Below are positions 24,401 through 34,074 of a stretch of 64,000 nt of DNA, in pieces. Every line of letters starts with the position of its first letter. Positions within the stretch are counted from its first letter, which is position 1. Under the pieces are notes generated by a model. That model searched no databases and had not been told where the DNA came from. It saw only the letters and a program-made list of their open reading frames with translations. The DNA is from Heterobilharzia americana (taxonomy: Eukaryota > Platyhelminthes > Trematoda > Strigeidida > Schistosomatidae), in contig OX104127.1 in assembly GCA_944470555.2 (NCBI GenBank), positions 111,938,741-112,002,740 of the forward strand, given 5' to 3'. Position numbers and translations under genes: made by a program.

Positions 24401-27400
24401 AATTTAGGAGTAAGTACTACTGCTGTAATTAACAAAAATACCTATTGGATTACTTCAAACAATCGACTATTCGTTGTTTGTGTGCGATGAACGATTTCGC
24501 TTCTATTTATGGAGTCTCAAAATCGGTTAGCTAACTGCCAGTTCATTCGTTCTTATAATAGTTAGCCTTGTGGTTTACTGAATCCGAGACTATCCGTATT
24601 GACTTAGAACTGTGGTTCGTTGGTGTCGACAATTAACTTTAGGCTAGTGGGTCACAGCTTTGAATCGCACTCCACCTACCGAGGTTCAGGCAACCAAGTA
24701 GAACCACTTACCCTCAAACAATATGTGTGGTTCACTGCATAGTGTATGAAAATGCACGTGGTTGCTGAGATGGTTCATTTTTTCTACTTGAACGTTTGGT
24801 TCACCAAAGATTAGTTATCTGTAGTACCTAAGAAAGAGTGACAGACATCTAAGTGTCATCCAAATCAGTAAATACCGGCAATTTCCTGTAGTAGAATACA
24901 AGCCGCATCTTTTGTGTCATACCTGTTTACCCAAACATAATTAATTGGGGTCTATTTATGTAGATAGTAGTACAATTTAAATTCAAATGCTTGACCATGT
25001 GATGAAAGTTACTTTAATTTCTCGGTTAGGCTTACATTTCCTAATGAACCAACGAGCGATACTGGTTGGAACAAATGTCCCTTGAGGTCCTGACGTGTCA
25101 TAAGAATTTGTTCGATACTGCTTAGACAAAAAGCAGTTATCGCTATGCTGTAAATTATTACGCCATAATTGGGACTCGAGGGTGAAGTCGTGCTGCTGGC
25201 TGGATGGGGTGTGACAACAGTAAGGTGTTTCCCGTTGTTTACCAGCAGTACCGTGTTGATGTTGCCGTCTGCATACCAAGGAGGTTAGTATAGGTCAATC
25301 CCCAAAACAGTATGCTACCGCTGCCCTGCAGTATTTCGGTACCGGTAGTATGAGTTTTTTAGCACCGATTTCAGAATATCAAATTTGAGACTCAAACTTC
25401 TGAAAAAGTTGTGCGGGATAGATCTCAACCAGATGTCTTGTGGGCTCTGTGGTCACATAAAACTAAATCACTGTTTTTCAGGCACCTTACAGAAATAACC
25501 TCTATGATATGGGCAGCTGGGAAGCAGCAGCAGCTCGCGCACTTCCATTAGCATACGAAACCCAATTAACTATAACTTACCTTCTTCAACTTTGTCTCCT
25601 ATTTTGCCTTCACTTCTCGAGACCAGCATCGAGTCCCTAACAGTTTCTTCAACTTCCTACCCTGTGACCACTGCTAATAATCTAAACCAGTACTATTCAT
25701 CGTCCTCTGAAACCATACTACTAATTTAACACGAGCTGTAAACGTCCAAACAATATGCGAAATTAGACACCATACGTTTCTTGCTTAAATTCTATTATCT
25801 CGAGCCATAGATGTTTGCTGTTCTGAGACAGTTAAAGGACTCATGTGTAGTTATTCACTTGACCTCATCCGGCCACTGTAGTAAATCTTGAAATTCCACT
25901 TTGTGAATTTCCAGAGATTCGGTGGCTATAGATCCAAAAAACTCGGTGAAGGTATATCATTAAGGTGTAAAGCAGAAAGCACACGTCTCAACTGGATACC
26001 AATCAACAGCTTTCTGTGTACTTTTCGATTGAATGGATCTATAAGAACTGAAAAGGATTATGGCACTTGGTGGTGCCTATTTATAGTCTATGCCTAGACG
26101 CCCACTGACTCCTCTTCGGATGATACAAAAGATGCATTTTGTCAGAAACCATCGATTTCGCTACAAAAAGCAAAACGTTCAGACAATAATAATAGCAGGC
26201 AACTTCAATGCTCATGTAGAAAAGCTCAGCCAATCAGAGTTATTTGCAGTATTGCATACCGAAAAACCGTAAACGGTGGTCATCTCTTATAATTTTGTCC
26301 TGAGAATCACTTGTTTCTGATCATCACTACCTTTAAACCTTAGAAGAGAAACTGTCCCACTTGATATCTGCTGAGACTAAGCCAATGATGAACATAGATC
26401 CATCATATTGCTATAAGCCATCATTGAAGATTGTCTCTCTTCTTAGAGTACCTGCTGAACTCCAACCACACGTTAGTAGGTGCACGTGTATGTTTGTGCC
26501 TCACGGGTTTCAGGAAACAGGCAGCAGTAAAGCTTCTGTGTTCGAGAGGAAGGTAAAAAAGTCAAATGTGCCCGGTTGAGGTTGTTGAGATGATAGGAAT
26601 CAACGGTTGGAGACCGTCGGTTAAATGTCGGAAAATCGGTCATGGTGACGCAGATATATTCACTTTTTGCGATCTTCAAAAGTTTCGAACCTTTTCACCA
26701 AACATCACTTACTTATCCTCTGTCTTGCCATACTGTTTTATCTACCTCGACACAACTTTCGTATCCACTCACCCTTTACGTGCTGTCGTAAAGTATGGCA
26801 ACTGGAAACTCTGTACCAGGTCCTACATCTATTTTTCTGTTTGTGTCATATTCCCAACCCCTAGGCTTCAATGCCAACGTTTAAAACGATGGAATTTTAC
26901 CTCGCTAAAGATGCGAGGCGGTGCCAGCATTTTTATTACTGAATATTTTTCAGTAGAAAATGAGCTAATTCCTATTGGTCACGCATTTATAAATGACGTC
27001 CTGGTACGTCGTACTTATATCAACGGGATGATTTTCTGTTGTTCAAATTTTTAGGGTCTATTCTAATAGGCTTTCTTTTTTCTTGCCATTAGTTATCGCA
27101 CACTTGGTGAATGGAAACTTAGTCTACCTCGTTGTTGGGATTCGCCAACGTTCAACCTAGAGGGTAATTCAAATTCATCATTTTAATTTCATTTGTGAAA
27201 TAACACCACTATTATTATTATTTTCCCGTTGGGTTCCTAGTGGAACATAGGGCTTCAGCAGCACGTCTCCATTTCACTCTGTTCTCTGCAGTCTTCAAAA
27301 CCTGGCGCCACGACTGCCCACAAGCTTTCATTTCTTCCTCACATGATCTCCATGTCACCCTTGTCTCGGTCGCCTAACTCGTCATTTCCCCTTTGGATTC

Positions 27401-30400
27401 CACTTGAGGGTCTGACCTGGTGCGCCATGTCCCCAATTCGTTTTCTCAGTGTATGCCCAATCCATCTCCGCTTTCTTCTGCATATTTGTTAGGCGATAGG
27501 TTTCTTGGTTGGTTCGTCACCAGCCAGAGTTCTTTGTTGCTTATTCTTTCTCGCAATACATATGACCTTCAGTATCAAGTGAGCGTAAGCGGCAGCTGTT
27601 GATGAATATCTGTAGTTTGTTGGATATGCTTTTCGTGACGCGCCAAGTTTCTGAACCATATAGTAGCACTGACTTCACCGACATTGGTGTTGAAAATCCG
27701 GATCTTGTTCTTTGTGCTGAGTGCGGTAGATCTCCACACTGATTTCAGACCAGTAAAAGCCTGTCTTGCTTTTGCGATCCTGGTTTTGACATCCTCGTCT
27801 GTGCCGCTTGTAGTTAAAACGATGATGCCTAGGTAGGTGGAAGAGACTACTTCCTTTAGGTTTCTCCCGTTAATGGTGATTGGTGCTTGTTGTTGTTGAT
27901 GCTGTTGTTGGTTGGGTATCTTCATCACCGTCTTTCCCACGTTCACTTGAAGTCCCGTCTTCGCTGCCCTGCCTCTTCTGTCAACTTGTCAGTTTTCGCA
28001 TGTAGATCTTCGAGTTAAACATAAATCATCGAAGAAATCCAAATCTTCTAGGGTCTTTTCATCGGTCCAGCCATTATATGTCCATCTTCTTACAGCTCCT
28101 CACTGTTCGCTGCATGAACCAGTCCACCACAATCAAGAAGATTATGGGTGATAGTAGGCAGTCTTGTCTTACTCCTCTCCCCTGTCTTCACTTCAAAGGC
28201 ATCACTGAGCTTTCCATTGTCGATCACTGAGCATGTGTCATCGTCATATAGTTGTTGAAAGAGGTTGATAATGGTTTGTGGCACTAAAACCGTAATGTTA
28301 AAGCAATTTCCAAATTTCTTCTTGGTCGACGAAGTCGAAGGACTTTTTAAAGTCGATGAAGTTGAGGTAGAGAGTTGACTGCCATTCTACGCTCTGTTCT
28401 ATGATGATGCGTAGTGTAGTGTTGCGACATGATTCGTACATGATTTGTTCTTCTTGAATCCAGCTTGTTTCGGTCGTAATTTTGAGTCCAGAGCACATTT
28501 TAGTCTCTCCAGGACGATGTGGCTTAACACTTTGGTTGGGGTGACAGGGACAGGAGCATGATTCCATGTCAGTTCCTGCAAAGGCTTAGGTCTCCCTTGT
28601 CTGGAAGTTTCGCAAGGTAGCCCTTCTTCCAATCAATTAGCAGGCACCTTTCACTCCTTCCTTACAAACCTTCTGCAGAAGTGGTGTGAGCATGTCTGCT
28701 GATGTCTCTGCGTCTGTGTTCAGTGGTTCTGGAGGAATTCCATCTGGTCCTCCTGCTTTCCCGCATTTCAGCAGTTTTATGGCATTCAGGATTTGTACTT
28801 TCGTCGGAGGGCCTGTGTTTACTGGTAGTTCTGCCGTTGCTGGTGGTATTTCCGGACGGGTTGCAGGTGGTGGTCGATTCAAGAGTCTTTTGAAGTGGTC
28901 AGCCCACTGTTTCCTTTGCTGCTCCTCTTTGCTAACTAGCTTTCCTTCACTATCTTTCATTGGTTTGATCTGTGTTGATCTCTCCCCTCCCAGATAGTAA
29001 CCTGGTTATTTGATACAATGTTGTCAGGCCTCTCCTACCAGCAGCCTGTTCTGTTCACTTGTCGTAGAAGTGTCTTTTGTCTTTCCGTGCATTCTTCACT
29101 TTTTTGTCCAGTGTAGTGTTTTATAGGTTGTATTCAGTTCCTCCTTTTGTTTTTCATCCCTGCACTGCACTGGTTCATCTACTTCACCATCTTCCTCTCT
29201 TCTATCAGCTTCCTAGTGGTATTTTATTTGTCACACTCTAGTGTATGACCACCGTCTTGTAATCAATTTAGCGTTTTCTGTAGCGTACTTTTAAAGTGTT
29301 TTGTAAGTAGCTGTAGTAGCCAGTGTTTCAACCGTACTGCACTTAATTCGTGTTTTTACCACAATAGAAAAGTCATATCGTATCATAACTTTGTTATTGT
29401 AGTTAAAGAAGTTATGGATTGACCTTACTTTTATTTAGTCATTTTCATTTATTTGTTTAAAGATGATGGTAGTTTATTGATGCACCAGTTATAATTATTT
29501 AAAAAATATCTTTTAATATAATCCTTGTGTGTTTAAAAAATCAAAACAAGATATTTCTGATTAAAATATATTCTTACAGTGATTCAATCAGACTATGCGC
29601 TCAACTTCTTCCAGGGCATTCGTAACAACTACGGTCTAAGTGCTTTTAATCGTATAACCATTTTACTTTTTAGTGCTTCACCATATTTTGATGAAATTCA
29701 CTCAATATTAGCTGATATGGGGTACGTTTAAATTAAAATCATGGTAACTAGACTAAGGCACCTACTTAACCTATGAAGTATCCAATTGGTGGTCTGATCC
29801 ATGTATGGAACTGTCGGCTTCTAAGTTGTGGTCTGCTAGACAACCGAAACTAATAATTATGCATCTCGGAGTCTATCACACTAAATCCAAGTGAATTTAT
29901 GCCTTATCTTCCTCTGAATCATCATATTGCACTTCATTATTTACTTCGCCTTTTCTTTCTATCTTACTGTTCTCCAAGACTTTTGATTATATTATTTTTA
30001 TGTGTTTATCTTTCTTGTCGTCACTTTTCACCATGATTAGCTGGTGCAAAAAGCTCACATTTAGAGTGTTATGCGCTAATTTCATATTCTTTGTGTTGAT
30101 GCTGTCTTTCGTAAAACTACTAGGATTGACCGAATTGTAGATGTCATAAGTATCTTATTTATTGATAGTATATTGCAAAGTTTCCGATGGTATTTTGGAT
30201 TTGTGCACATGTAATACATCCTTCAGCATGAAAATGTGCTGCTTTTCTCATTGAAATTGTCAAGTGAAAATATTGTGAAGGATTGCCGTGTTAACTGAGA
30301 AGTGTGGTTTTAGTTCAAATTTCTGTGACAGTGTTAGTTCCCTCAAGATTGAATATGCATCTTACCGACGAATGCCAGCGGGAATGAAACCTAGTTGAGG

Positions 30401-33383
30401 TATCTCAAAAGAAGTTATCTCCAACGGAAATTCTTTCAGCGTGGTGGAATTCGTACAACACTGCCAAAACTTATGAGTAAACAACATAAATGTATTGGTT
30501 CTTCAATGTGTAATCTGATGGGACGGGAAATATATCATCATTATCAACATAAGACTAGGCATTACTGCACAGTGGTGCAAGTTGCTACACCTCATCTCAG
30601 CACATCGAGCAAAAAAGCCTTGGATGAAAGGTAGTGAAATAAAAAGGGACTTATCAAAAACAGAAGAAAGTAGTAAAAAAAAGGAAAGAGGGATAAGAAA
30701 ATACTGAATTCATGATAATGATAAAGATAGTGCTTGGATGACATCTACGCCACTGAGATCGATTCTGAACCATGTCACCAACCTCTGGTTTCTGTTGTCA
30801 CGCGTACCCCAACCGCAAAGTCTATATTTCCCCACACAGTTTACACCAACAGTTAAAGAATTCATGGAAATGATGCAAAGTTTTAATTTTTGGGCATATA
30901 TGACCCATATCCCAGTCACCTCAGTTGACAATGGTTCATGATCTCATCAACTAACTTTCCTCTTCTACCTAAAACTCTGCACCTGACTCATGTATGACTG
31001 ACGTAATGACACCATGACACATGGTCTGTAATACGAAGGTGACAGTGGTCGAACACTTGAAGCTTACTCATATCTTTCACCATTAATGGAAAATATATAA
31101 TTTAACTTGTAATGAAAGTGACGACATGCTGACTTCAGTCCTTCATTATGTGAACGTGATACAGATATTTTCCTTCCATTCAACTTTTATAAAGTACGAC
31201 AAATCAAATTTGTGTTCATACTAGGTTGTTACTATCCCGTTTGATTTAGTAAATCTGTTCAAAAGGCAGGTTTCTGGTTGTACACTGATGTCAACCTATC
31301 GATTTTAGAGCAGTTCATTAAAAATAAGAAAAACGACTTTTATGCATAATTAACAGTTAGCTACTTTTACAGTTACAAGTAGAGTCATCTTTAGATTCTA
31401 CAGGTTTTATATCTCAATTTAATTTCAAAGAATAATTTGTATTGTTTCATAACTGTGATGTAAATACTTTTTTCCTGCAGCACTTCTATACAATTGCCGT
31501 TCATTTTGGCGTTTTAAACCACCAGCACCTAAAAAAACAGCCAACTGCAATCAGATGATCTATACTGACTTTGATCCTTTAGTGGAAAAATATTGGGCAC
31601 AAAGATTTCGTTTATTCTCCTGTTTTGATTCTGGCATTCAAGTTGACCGTGGTAAGTTATAAACCTAAAATTAGTGCTTGGTGTCTTAATGAAGTTATTC
31701 AAAATAACCTGTGAACAGATAAGTTACTCGATTAAGTTGATCAGTTTATGTATATGCTTATATATTTCCGTCACTTTTGTAGATTCATTATTCAGTGCCA
31801 CTCCCGAAGTGATTGCTGCTCACCAGGCCAAACGTATGTTTCGTACTTTTGAGCCTTTTACTCGTCTGAAAGGCACTTGCACTGTTTTGGATATATTCTG
31901 TGGTACTGGATCGAACGCTATACAATTGGCTCTACGTGGTTTCCGAGGTAGTTGTGGTGCTTATTTTTTTCTAGATGCTTTCTTGAGATATTCATGATTG
32001 TAAAATAGTCTTGTGTACGTGTAGGTGGTTATCGAGTACAGCATAGGAGGTTTATGAAACATGCACTTTTTTGCTGTGAGCTACTAGCGATTTGTCACCA
32101 AGTTTTTTTACACCAAAAGTTCAGCCCTCATCAATTGGTAGCTGTAATTCCCTTGAAATTTACCCCAACATTGGGAAAACCAAGTAAAAACATCTTTATG
32201 AAGCTTTTTATTGGTAAGGGGGTAGTTTTTATCATTTAAGGCGTATAGTTTTTGAAAGGCTTCAATCATTTATATGTAGTTTAAGGTAATGACTAGAAAG
32301 TAAGCGAAAATAATCAAGTAAACAGCACCGAATGTCCTACACCTCACTTATCTCTCTGCAGCCTTAACGAGACATTCGTCATGGACCACTGTACTTTACG
32401 GGTAATAATGACACTCTGTTGGTTGTAAAATAGAGGATATTTTTCAAAAATGATGACTGATTAACAGTATTCAGAGTCAACTTGCGAAAAATTATCTTTC
32501 ATCAATTTTTAAAGTGTTTTCTTTGACCAATAGTTTATAGGTTCCCATTGTAATGTGGTTATCAGCTACCAATGTAAAGGAAAACTATGCGTAGTTGTAT
32601 CTCCTAGGTAATGAGCTACAGTTGTTATGTGAGGGTTGACCATACTGCCTGGCTTCTCAAACGTCGATTAATGGGTGAGTGTTTCAGCACATAGCCCACC
32701 GGTTGAAAGTCAACTCCTGAAACCAGTGAGTCATAGCTCAGTAGTGTTAGTGTAACAATTTCGTCATAATTATAGTAGACGATGTTTTTGTGTAATAATC
32801 GAATCAATTACTTATCGTGTTTTTTCACTATTTTGTAGTGGTTGCAATCGAATCTGATCCTGTTCGTATCTCAATGGCCTCACACAATGCAGAAATATAT
32901 GGCGTTCGCCATCTCATTGAATTTGTCTGTGAAGATTATTTCACCTGGGCATGGAAAAAGATTCACCTAAGGAGTTCTCAGCGTGATTGTTTATATTCAG
33001 TAGAATATATGGCTGCTTTCATGTCACCACCGTGGGGTGGACCTAGTTATTTAGAAAATGAAAGTTACGATGTATCTAGCATCAAATTTAAAAATTCCAA
33101 TGCAGACTTATGGTGTGCTTTATATTTAGCCCTAGTGTTGACCAATGGAAATGTTGCCCTATTCTTACCTCGCAATACAAACATGGCAAATTTTATAGAG
33201 ATTTCAATAAAGTGTATAAAAACGATTAAAACAGATTTATTACATATTGAATTTGAACTAGATTTGATCAATTTCAAAAGCAAAGCATTGACTGTCTATT
33301 TTGGTGTCTTGGCAACTGGCACTAAACGAACAGTTGATACTATTAAATCAGATCATTCAGATGAGTCAAACCGTTCCGATTAA
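12925..33383 (+). CDS. TGS1: Trimethylguanosine synthase, eight-exon gene model
   Basis: TGS1 converts the m7G cap of snRNAs, snoRNAs and, in trematodes, the spliced-leader RNA to m2,2,7G; it acts in Cajal bodies/nucleus and cytoplasm. Proposed exons: 12925-13521, 13566-13603, 15167-15288, 23253-23424, 27093-27163, 31481-31651, 31783-31947, 32839-33383. All junctions are GT..AG and every phase agrees (0,2,1,2,1,1,1), giving about 626 codons. The C-terminal ~270 residues match the family closely: 'KYWAQRFRLFSCFDSGI', 'LFSATPEVIAAH', SAM motif I 'DIFCGTGSN', 'DPVRISMASHNAEIYG', and catalytic 'SPPWGGPSY' with the cap-stacking Trp. The N-terminal 'LGFPTSFG' resembles the conserved block near the N-terminus of animal TGS1. 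Introns hold many retroelement copies. The start is uncertain: ATG 12925 or 12931 is in frame, but an acceptor at 12937-12938 would instead imply an upstream exon. The middle exons are inferred from phase and composition. Confidence 0.8.
13566..13603 (+). CDS. TGS1: TGS1 exon 2, 38-nt microexon
   Basis: Acceptor 'tttatttag' ends at 13565 and donor GTAAGT starts at 13604. The exon encodes PHKQKEVDLNHMK and follows exon 1 across a 44-nt intron. It continues the 'LGFPTSFG' block into a basic stretch, as in animal TGS1. Phase 0 in, phase 2 out. Confidence 0.6.
13604..15166 (+). other. TGS1 intron 2
   Basis: 1.56 kb, AT-rich. A possible worn tRNA-like repeat lies around 13740-13830. No other feature seen. 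Confidence 0.5.
15167..15288 (+). CDS. TGS1: TGS1 exon 3
   Basis: Acceptor 'catggtttag' and donor GTCAGT. Encodes an acidic stretch (EISSDYDDEEMDQW) followed by LLLFASKIGNNLTLRKKEDT. Phase 2 in, phase 1 out, matching both neighbours. It is followed 94 nt later by a long TA microsatellite. Confidence 0.55.
15382..15447. repeat. TA dinucleotide microsatellite
   Basis: About 33 uninterrupted TA units, within the TGS1 intron 94 bp after exon 3. Self-complementary and likely polymorphic. Confidence 0.95.
15510..15730 (+). repeat. SINE-like repeat
   Basis: Contains a tRNA B-box-like 'gtgttcaaatcgcag' and the stretch 'atttccctcaaggttgcaga', which recurs at 38900-38960 and, more worn, at 30340-30400. 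No long frame. Confidence 0.45.
16340..17896 (+). mobile_element. Family B copy nested in an older copy
   Basis: Begins within the RT N-terminal part ('ISLTNIVSKIPGSIILRRLS', 'NQAGFRPGRWCIDQIFTLRQ', 'FLDLKAALDSVDREVLW'), then a stop at about 16600. It continues with 'PLSPFLFNFIID', 'YADDIVLLGE' and the 'RLRWLGHVLRMP' block. The 3' UTR ends in TGATTGATTGATT at 17884-17896. Flanking 'ttttcgtcacag' and 'ttttgttcacag' look like the target duplication. Confidence 0.85.
16580..17654. repeat. Inverted repeat pair 1, right arm
   Basis: Right arm of pair 1; x in the left arm maps to 28792 minus x. It lies inside the nested + strand family B copy. Confidence 0.9.
20161..23039. other. TGS1 intron sequence, no clear feature
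   Basis: Apart from the ambiguous overlapping frames at 21.1-21.3 kb, I see no gene or recognisable repeat. Confidence 0.4.
21090..21305 (-). CDS. Ambiguous ORF within the TGS1 intron
   Basis: The minus frame (71 codons, 'SSELSPHPTVKSFTPITSFS') and an overlapping plus frame (21154-21339, 'GEGIDTEGRSRKLLREFKSL') are both open and coding-like in composition. Neither has convincing splice sites nor a fitting TGS1 phase. Strand cannot be decided from sequence alone. Confidence 0.15.
   Translation of the reverse strand: MSSELSPHPTVKSFTPITSFSSEVLDNDLNSRSSFLDLPSVSIPSPKFDDKFHYTKLWHLKPWMHNVLLRN
23040..23110 (-). repeat. tRNA-like repeat remnant
   Basis: Complement holds a B-box-like 'ctggttcaaatccagtcg'. 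The remainder is too worn to define. Confidence 0.3.
23253..23424 (+). CDS. TGS1: TGS1 exon 4
   Basis: Acceptor 'tctgtcttag' and donor GTAGGT. Encodes DTDMERVVRYSKSFLSSSEK and then a Cys/Val-rich segment. Phase 1 in, phase 2 out. It lies 8 kb from exon 3, across an intron filled with nested family B copies. Sequence similarity to TGS1 is weak here; phase and composition are the evidence. Confidence 0.5.
24985..26700 (+). mobile_element. Family B copy with endonuclease joined directly to the 3' end
   Basis: The 5' region is at 24985-25300 and the endonuclease at 25900-26540: 'TRLNWIPINSFLCTFRL', 'LFIVYAPTDSSSD', then a shifted frame with 'IIAGNFNAHVEKLSQSE', the Asn-containing catalytic strand. 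At about 26570 the sequence jumps to the element's last 130 bp ('gatgataggaatcaacggtt'). The whole reverse transcriptase is missing. Confidence 0.6.
27093..27163 (+). CDS. TGS1: TGS1 exon 5, 71 nt
   Basis: A strong polypyrimidine acceptor (ctttcttttttcttgccattag) ends at 27092 and donor GTAATT starts at 27164. Encodes YRTLGEWKLSLPRCWDSPTF. Phase 2 in, phase 1 out: this is the phase needed to join exon 4 to exon 6. It sits 45 bp before a family A copy. Confidence 0.5.
27208..29205 (-). mobile_element. Family A copy, 5'-truncated, with ATT tail
   Basis: Minus strand: RT N-terminal part at 28960-28637 ('NRPPPATRPEIPPATAELPV'), fingers/palm at 28632-28298, then the C-terminal part with a Gln-rich 'NQQQHQQQQAPITINGRNLK' at 27946-27575. 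Ends at 27208 in (ATT)n. The 5' end breaks off near 29205. The copy is a mosaic: its 28507-29093 part equals the copy at 3.9-4.5 kb, while its 28060-28632 part equals the inverted copy at 35.9-36.5 kb. Confidence 0.8.
28060..28632. repeat. Inverted repeat pair 2, left arm
   Basis: Matches 36459-35887 inverted. The 331 bp at 28060-28390 show one difference that I can see; 28391-28632 show several. Further out the two family A copies diverge strongly. The spacer holds the last three TGS1 exons. Confidence 0.85.
30535..31110 (-). mobile_element. Family B 3' fragment in the TGS1 intron
   Basis: Minus-strand 3' UTR and C-terminal block: 'ctacgccactgagatcgatt', 'cgtaccccaaccgcaaagtc' and 'cctaaaactctgcacctgac' match the copy at 11.0-11.5 kb. 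It is decayed, with no frame left. Confidence 0.6.
31481..31651 (+). CDS. TGS1: TGS1 exon 6
   Basis: Acceptor 'tttttcctgcag' and donor GTAAGT. Encodes LLYNCRSFWRFKPPAPKK followed by 'DFDPLVEKYWAQRFRLFSCF', the hallmark sequence entering the TGS1 catalytic domain (KYWAQR.RLFS.FD.GI..D). Phase 1 in, phase 1 out. Confidence 0.85.
31783..31947 (+). CDS. TGS1: TGS1 exon 7, SAM-binding motif I
   Basis: Acceptor 'tcacttttgtag' and donor GTAGTT. Encodes 'LFSATPEVIAAHQAKRMF' and 'TVLDIFCGTGSNAIQLALRG', the Rossmann-fold loop that binds S-adenosylmethionine. Phase 1 on both sides. Confidence 0.9.
32839..33383 (+). CDS. TGS1: TGS1 terminal exon, catalytic SPPW motif and stop
   Basis: Acceptor 'cactattttgtag'; stop TAA at 33381-33383. 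Encodes 'VVAIESDPVRISMASHNAEI', then 'FMSPPWGGPSY', whose Trp stacks on the m7G base in the family, and 'NVALFLPRNTNM'. Between motif II and SPPW lies an insert of about 14 residues (around 'KKIHLRSSQRDCLYS') compared with the human protein as I remember it. The tail after 'YFGVLATGTK' is short and polar. Confidence 0.9.
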
Positions 33384-34074
33384 ATTGTGATGTTTGCACT
33401 TTATTTTTGTAAATAACTTTTTGTAATTCAAGAGATTTTTCTTCCTCAGATGACTTCTATTTGAGATTTTCTTTCACAGGTTTTGGAAATCTTTAAGTCA
33501 ACAGTATTCGAATCACAATGGTCAAATCCATGAATATAATCTATAGTTTTACGGTCGATTTGCAGTGTAGGTTCGAATAATACTTCAGAGCAAATTAAGT
33601 TAGCTTACCCTAGCATCTTTCCATGACGTTGCTCCAAAATATATTTAGTGCTGTTTTCATCATAGCTATAAAAGTATTGGACATTTTCACCTTCAAAATT
33701 CATTGTTCCAGACATACAAAAGGGACAGATATTAGAGCCTTCGCTGTAAGGTGTACATCGTGGTAAGTGGCGTTCATTAATTTGTACGACTCTACCTTTT
33801 CTTAACGAAGCTTAAGCGTTTGTACTTTACCCACATAACTACCTAGACAGGTGAATCTCGGAACTATTTTCCTTGTTTAGTAAGATCATATCAGTTTTTC
33901 TACCCACTTCATAGGAGTACTTTACATTTGTGCGTGATTCATATAACCTACTATGTTTAAAAGTAGTGTCTACCTACTTGTGGAGCGTCTTCGCATAAGC
34001 TGAATGTTATCGTAAAGTAACATTATTTTATCAGAATATTTCGGAACCTCGCCCAGTTAACTAGTTACTAGCCG
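33384..34074 (+). other. TGS1 3' UTR/downstream region
   Basis: Between the TGS1 stop and a family A copy. No clear AATAAA was spotted; the poly(A) site is undefined. Confidence 0.4.

Noticed and set aside
26947..27001. TGS1 exon 'ENELIPIGHAFINDVL' with good-looking splice sites
   Set aside because: Phase 1 in and phase 0 out cannot join exon 4 (phase 2) or exon 5 (phase 2 start).
27880..27915. Polyglutamine host gene
   Set aside because: The Gln repeat lies inside the family A reading frame and recurs at 63.04 kb in another copy.
29580..29720. Constitutive TGS1 exon ending at GTACGT (29711)
   Set aside because: It would leave phase 2 while exon 6 needs phase 1, giving an early stop; exon 5 to exon 6 joins perfectly without it.
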